From contig JAUUZS010000010.1 in the NCBI GenBank assembly GCA_030589835.1, positions 1 through 19,308 of the forward strand: 19,308 bases of DNA, written 5' to 3'. The notes below the pieces were generated by a model. The model ran no database searches. It saw only the letters and a program-made list of their open reading frames with translations, and was not told the DNA's origin. The DNA is from Cyclobacteriaceae bacterium. Its GTDB lineage: Bacteria; Bacteroidota; Bacteroidia; Cytophagales; Cyclobacteriaceae. Position numbers and translations under genes: made by a program. Shown one piece after another: positions 16,072 through 19,308 of this stretch (positions are counted from its first letter, which is position 1; each line of letters begins with the position of its first letter).

Positions 16072-16654
16072 AAATCAATTTAAGGTCGTTTTTTGCTGTT
16101 TCCCATGCAAACGGCTTTAACGCTCCTGCCATTACAATGTCAAATTTCCTTTTAAAAATATTTTGAAGGTCTTCCTGAATTTGGAAAGCATCGAACATTG
16201 AAAAGCTATTTTTAGCGGGCACATCTATCATTAGATCTACATCACTTTTATGGGTTTCCTCTCCACGGGCAAAACTCCCAAATAACCATGCTTGCTCAAT
16301 GACAGGATATTTTTTCAACTCTTTTACAATTGCATTTTTCAATTTTGCCATATTTATCTCTGGCATCCGTAAGTAACGCATCCTCTCCTCCGCAGCTTTT
16401 AAGGCCTCCTCGCCTAATTCTTCATCAATTATTTCATAAAGAATCCTGTCGCTTAACCAGGCCACCAGCATTTCCTTTTTATCTGCCCCAAAATATTTTG
16501 CTAGTTTCTCAATTTGCTTTCTGTTGGCTTTTCTCTGTCCCCTCTCCATCTTACTCAAGATGGCCTGATCAATATCAAGGTACCCAGCCACCTTTCTTAA
16601 AGGTTCTCCTTTTTCTTCCCTTAACCTTCGGATGATTTGACCAATATTTTCCAT
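16055..16654 (-). CDS. HTH-nucleotidyltransferase fusion, probable MntA-type antitoxin and autoregulator
   Basis: 199 residues from the ATG at 16654; a TTG at 16705 in the same frame is less likely, because the operator repeat would then lie inside the gene. Residues about 4-60 form an XRE/Cro-type helix-turn-helix (IGQIIRRLREEKG...LSKMERGQRKANRKQIEKLAKYFG). A linker follows, then an MNT domain from about 103: LFGSFARGEETHKSDVDLMID with Asp138 and Asp140, and Asp172 in KFDIV. The family role is to neutralise the adjacent HepT by AMPylation. The fused HTH would let one protein also repress the operon, acting on the repeats at 16653-16687. The downstream hepT-like gene overlaps its last 17 bases. 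The Glu-rich linker at 78-95 is probably a connecting helix. Confidence 0.9.
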   Translation of the reverse strand: MENIGQIIRRLREEKGEPLRKVAGYLDIDQAILSKMERGQRKANRKQIEKLAKYFGADKKEMLVAWLSDRILYEIIDEELGEEALKAAEERMRYLRMPEINMAKLKNAIVKELKKYPVIEQAWLFGSFARGEETHKSDVDLMIDVPAKNSFSMFDAFQIQEDLQNIFKRKFDIVMAGALKPFAWETAKNDLKLIYDKSD

Positions 16655-16687
16655 TTTGACAAAATATGTTTTGACAAATATTGTCAA
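16653..16687. promoter_or_regulatory. Two palindromic operator sites for the HTH-MNT module
   Basis: ATTTTG-A-CAAAAT (16653-16665) and TTGACAA-ATA-TTGTCAA (16671-16687) are both perfect palindromes. The element TTTTGACAAA also repeats directly at 16654-16663 and 16669-16678, a 15-base period. The block touches the ATG at 16654-16652 and would cover promoter and start, as XRE-type antitoxin operators often do. Confidence 0.65.
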
Positions 16688-16783
16688 TTTTATTGGCTTT
16701 TTCAATCATTCCTGTATTTTTTCCCTAATCAAAATGTGGGAGAGTTGGATAAATCCCCATGAAGATATATGTTAAAATAAATT

Positions 16784-17812
16784 CTATAATAAATGATTTT
16801 TCACCATCCCAGCCAAACTTTCGACCCAAAGATCATGTGAATTCAAGCTTTCCACCAACTGCCATTCTTCTCCCCCATTTTCAATAAACAGCGCTTTAAA
16901 TTCATTGCCAACTTCCAGCGTAGTTTCCAGACAATCAGCGGTAAAAGACGGACAAAAAATCAATATCTTCTTTTTACCCTCTGCGGCCAATCTTTTTATT
17001 TCATCTTCTGCATAAGGTTGAATCCACGGATCCTTGCCCAATCGAGACTGAAAAAATACCGAATATTGATCCTCCTTTAGCTGAAGTTGATCGGCCAGTT
17101 TTCTAGAAGTCAAAAAGCATTGTGCCCGGTAACAAAATTGATTTTCAGCAACACCAGTAGCACAACAGGTGGCGTTTAACTTACAATGATCATGGATAGA
17201 TGATTTTAGAATTTGCCGCTCCGGCAAACCATGGTAGCTAAATACAATATGGTCATAATCCATGCTTTCCATGTACTGCTTGCCAAGGTTTGCAAAAGCC
17301 CTAATCATCAATTCATCATTGGGATATTGGCTTATGAATTCAATTTCAGGAATAACCAATTTGGTTTTAATGTCATCCATTACCTGCTCTATGACTGATC
17401 CGGTTGTGGCCGAGGCATATTGCGGGAATAATGGCAGGACAATAATCTTACCTACATTCTCTGACAGCAAGTCATCTAAAGCAGACGAAATGGAAGGATT
17501 TTGATATCTCATCCCCAAAGCAACCACAAAATCATTACCCAGCATTTTTTTAAGTTTTCCTTTTAAATCCTCCCCATGAAACATCAAAGGCGATCCTCTT
17601 TCCTGCCACAATTGCTTGTATATCTTTGCGGATTTAGGCGCGCGGAAAGGAGCGATAATCAGATTCACCAACATCCATCTGGAAATATATGGGATATCAA
17701 TAACCCTTTTATCCATCAAAAACTCACGTAGATATTTTCTTACATCTGGAACCGATGGGCTGTCAGGCGTCCCTAGATTCACCAGTAATACTCCGGTTTT
17801 TGCTTTCTCCAC
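16784..17812 (-). CDS. hemH: Ferrochelatase
   Basis: 342 residues from a GTG at 17812 (MEKAKTGVLLVNLGTPDSP), the usual beginning and length. An in-frame ATG at 17896 would add 28 unconserved hydrophobic residues, overlap the divergent glycosyltransferase and lie upstream of the best promoter match, so I reject it. HemH inserts Fe2+ into protoporphyrin IX in the last step of haem synthesis. The catalytic His194 is in FSYHGLPERQ and the conserved Glu296 in FCPSFTADCLETTLE. A cysteine cluster (HCKLNATCC...CYRAQC, about 209-232) is common in this group and may bind an Fe-S cluster or a metal. No other haem gene is adjacent in the window. Confidence 0.95.
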   Translation of the reverse strand: MEKAKTGVLLVNLGTPDSPSVPDVRKYLREFLMDKRVIDIPYISRWMLVNLIIAPFRAPKSAKIYKQLWQERGSPLMFHGEDLKGKLKKMLGNDFVVALGMRYQNPSISSALDDLLSENVGKIIVLPLFPQYASATTGSVIEQVMDDIKTKLVIPEIEFISQYPNDELMIRAFANLGKQYMESMDYDHIVFSYHGLPERQILKSSIHDHCKLNATCCATGVAENQFCYRAQCFLTSRKLADQLQLKEDQYSVFFQSRLGKDPWIQPYAEDEIKRLAAEGKKKILIFCPSFTADCLETTLEVGNEFKALFIENGGEEWQLVESLNSHDLWVESLAGMVKNHLL

Positions 17813-17860
17813 TTCTTTATGATCTTTATATTGCTCACAAATTAATAATTTAAATAATAA

Positions 17861-17868
17861 CAAAAATA
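17861..17868 (-). promoter_or_regulatory. Candidate -7 promoter element for hemH
   Basis: The minus strand reads TATTTTTG, an exact TAnnTTTG match 48 bases before the GTG at 17812, inside the short AT-rich gap between hemH and the divergent glycosyltransferase gene. No convincing -33 element is seen. It favours the internal hemH start over the ATG at 17896. Confidence 0.4.
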
Positions 17869-17870
17869 AA

Positions 17871-18809
17871 GTGGATAAACCACTCGTAAGCATCATTTGT
17901 TTGTGCTATAATCATTGGCGCTATATCGAACAGGCCATCATCTCTGTTCTGGAGCAAGATTATGCACATATCGAATTGATTGTAGTAGATGATGCCAGTA
18001 TGGACAATAGTCAAGCGATCATTAATAAATTGTCAGCAAACCATGGATTTCAAGTTCATATTAATCCTACCAATCTAGGAAATTGTCGCTCCTTCAATAT
18101 TGGCTATAAGCTATCAACCGGCAAATATATCATTGACCTGGCCGCTGACGATCAATTGATGCCCAATAGAGTGAAGGAAGGAGTGCAAACCCTTGAAGCT
18201 AAAGGGAATCGTTATGCAGTTGATTTTTGTGATGTAGAACTGATTGGTGAAAACGGACATAGCAAAGGAACTCATTTCAAAAGAGATAAACAGGGTATTT
18301 TAATTGATACAGTTCTTGAGGATGATATGTATAAAATATTGATCGAAAGGTATTATTTATCCGCTCCGGGAATGATGATGCGTAGAACAGTATTGGAGGA
18401 ATTAGATGGATATGATGAAAACTTAAGCTATGAGGATTTTGATTTTTGGGTACGTTCTGCAAGAAATCACAAGTATGCGTTTACCGATCAGGTGTTGGTC
18501 AGAAAACATATTCTCGCAGATTCGCTCTCTGCCGCACAATATCAGAGAAAAAACAAACATTGCTTTAGCACAGCTCTTGTCTGTGAAAAAGCCCTGAAGC
18601 TGAATAAAACCAAAGAAGAAAACGATGCCCTTCTTAAAAGGATCAATTATGAATTGAAATGGGCCCTGATTACGGAAAACTGGGAAGCCTCACACAAATT
18701 TATTGGCCTGAAGCAAAAACTTCTGAGAAACCCCTGGAGCTTAGGACTAATGAAATTGATTATAAAAATCAAACCTCCATGGTTCCTTTTATGGAAATGG
18801 ATGATATGA
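17871..18809 (+). CDS. Family 2 glycosyltransferase
   Basis: 312 residues from a GTG start (MDKPLVSIICLCYNH). It is a GT-A fold glycosyltransferase of family 2. Motifs: VVDDAS with Asp40-Asp41 for the nucleotide, LAADDQ (91-95) as the DxD-like metal site, and YEDFDFW with Glu188-Asp189 as the likely catalytic base region. Such enzymes transfer a sugar from a nucleotide sugar to surface polysaccharide or lipid carriers. There are no membrane helices, except a hydrophobic, aromatic tail (PPWFLLWKW) that may touch the membrane. It stands alone rather than in a polysaccharide cluster. A 5-bp inverted repeat (AGTGG-ATAAA-CCACT, 17870-17884) covers the start codon. It ends 8 bases before the convergent DUF819 gene. 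Confidence 0.92.
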   Translation: MDKPLVSIICLCYNHWRYIEQAIISVLEQDYAHIELIVVDDASMDNSQAIINKLSANHGFQVHINPTNLGNCRSFNIGYKLSTGKYIIDLAADDQLMPNRVKEGVQTLEAKGNRYAVDFCDVELIGENGHSKGTHFKRDKQGILIDTVLEDDMYKILIERYYLSAPGMMMRRTVLEELDGYDENLSYEDFDFWVRSARNHKYAFTDQVLVRKHILADSLSAAQYQRKNKHCFSTALVCEKALKLNKTKEENDALLKRINYELKWALITENWEASHKFIGLKQKLLRNPWSLGLMKLIIKIKPPWFLLWKWMI

Positions 18810-18817
18810 TTTCCCAT

Positions 18818-19308
18818 TTACTTCAAAAAATAGGCAATTGCCAACCCCAGGTAATTTCCGATGGCATAACCCAGAATTCCCACTGTTAATCCTGAGATAA
18901 TAAGATTTTTATTTTTTAATGCTCCGGCAACAACCGGAACGAAAGGTGGCGAATAGGTTAAGGCCGCGATGGTGATTATGGTAGTATCTGAATCCACTTT
19001 AAATAGATAAGATAAAAACACATGAATGGCCATGGATCCAATCACTACCAGGGCCACAAAACTAAAAAGATGGAGGTATTCAATATCAAACATTTTATAT
19101 AAGTCTCCCATAGAGGCTATAATCAGCGAAAAAACAATTATAAAATACATTCCCAGCTGAAATGATTTCTTAATCCTATTGATCACATTCCAATTACTGG
19201 CAAGCAAACCCAAGGTTGTTATGGATAAAATACCCACTAGACTTTGTGCATTTTCCGGTACTAACTGAGTAAGCCCCCCTCCCATTGCTACTATGACCGA
19301 AGACATAC
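18818..19308 (-). CDS. DUF819 family membrane protein, C-terminal part
   Basis: The minus strand is open from the right edge to a stop at 18818, giving about 163 residues; the N-terminal half is outside the window. At least five hydrophobic segments are visible. The signature near the end is IITIAALTYSPPFVPVVAGALKNKNL (read in two parts, about 112-137) followed by GILGYAIGNYLGLAIAYFLK, typical of DUF819 (YjcL-like) proteins, which are multi-helix inner-membrane proteins of unknown, perhaps transport, function. The Met seen at 19306 is internal, not a start. Confidence 0.85.
   Translation of the reverse strand, partial: MSSVIVAMGGGLTQLVPENAQSLVGILSITTLGLLASNWNVINRIKKSFQLGMYFIIVFSLIIASMGDLYKMFDIEYLHLFSFVALVVIGSMAIHVFLSYLFKVDSDTTIITIAALTYSPPFVPVVAGALKNKNLIISGLTVGILGYAIGNYLGLAIAYFLK

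Noticed and set aside
17813..17896. Upstream ATG start for hemH
   Set aside because: It adds 28 residues absent from the family, overlaps the divergent glycosyltransferase gene, and lies upstream of the likely promoter.

Overview
The window looks like the chromosome of a marine-type Bacteroidota bacterium, most likely of the Cytophagales. This rests on the Bacteroidota-style FtsX/MacB permease, the fused thrA with thrB, a DUF1080 lipo/secreted protein, the family of membrane-bound class III cyclases, a small NqrM-like cysteine protein, AT-rich spacers, the near absence of Shine-Dalgarno sequences, and TAnnTTTG-type promoter elements. No rRNA, tRNA, CRISPR array or insertion sequence was seen.

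Layout. 1-1369 (minus): a four-helix membrane protein followed by a winged-helix protein that runs off the left edge, with a perfect 11-bp inverted repeat upstream. 1881-4244 (plus): an FtsX/MacB-type ABC permease, closed by a bidirectional terminator at 4306-4333. 4360-9285 (minus): a threonine operon thrA - hepT-like - mntA-like - thrB - DUF1080, preceded by mazG (9390-10208, minus). thrA and mazG each carry one in-frame stop codon (TAG and TAA) while the reading frame on both sides is fully conserved. The HEPN/MNT pair inside the operon is far poorer in GC than thrA and thrB and seems to have been inserted. 10303-13094 (plus): a small cysteine-rich membrane protein, a GlmM/PMM-type phosphohexomutase, and a NifS-type cysteine desulfurase whose start overlaps the glmM stop. 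13548-15679 (plus): two tandem membrane-anchored class III nucleotide cyclases, translationally overlapping. 15724-16654 (minus): a second HEPN/MNT module, with a helix-turn-helix fused to the nucleotidyltransferase and a palindromic operator at its start. 16784-17812 (minus): ferrochelatase. 17871-18809 (plus): a family 2 glycosyltransferase. 18818-19308 (minus): the C-terminal part of a DUF819 membrane protein.

The most interesting system is the cyclase pair. The upstream copy has lost the first metal-binding aspartate (Asn176) but keeps the transition-state Asn294/Arg298. The downstream copy keeps both metal aspartates (Asp177, Asp221) but has Tyr295/Lys299 where Asn/Arg belong. Each would be inactive as a homodimer, yet a heterodimer would rebuild one complete site, as the C1/C2 halves of mammalian adenylyl cyclase do. 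The shared TTGA stop/start supports matched synthesis.

Other notable points are two distinct HEPN/MNT toxin-antitoxin-like modules within 10 kb, one embedded in a housekeeping amino-acid operon, and two nonsense-interrupted housekeeping genes lying next to each other.
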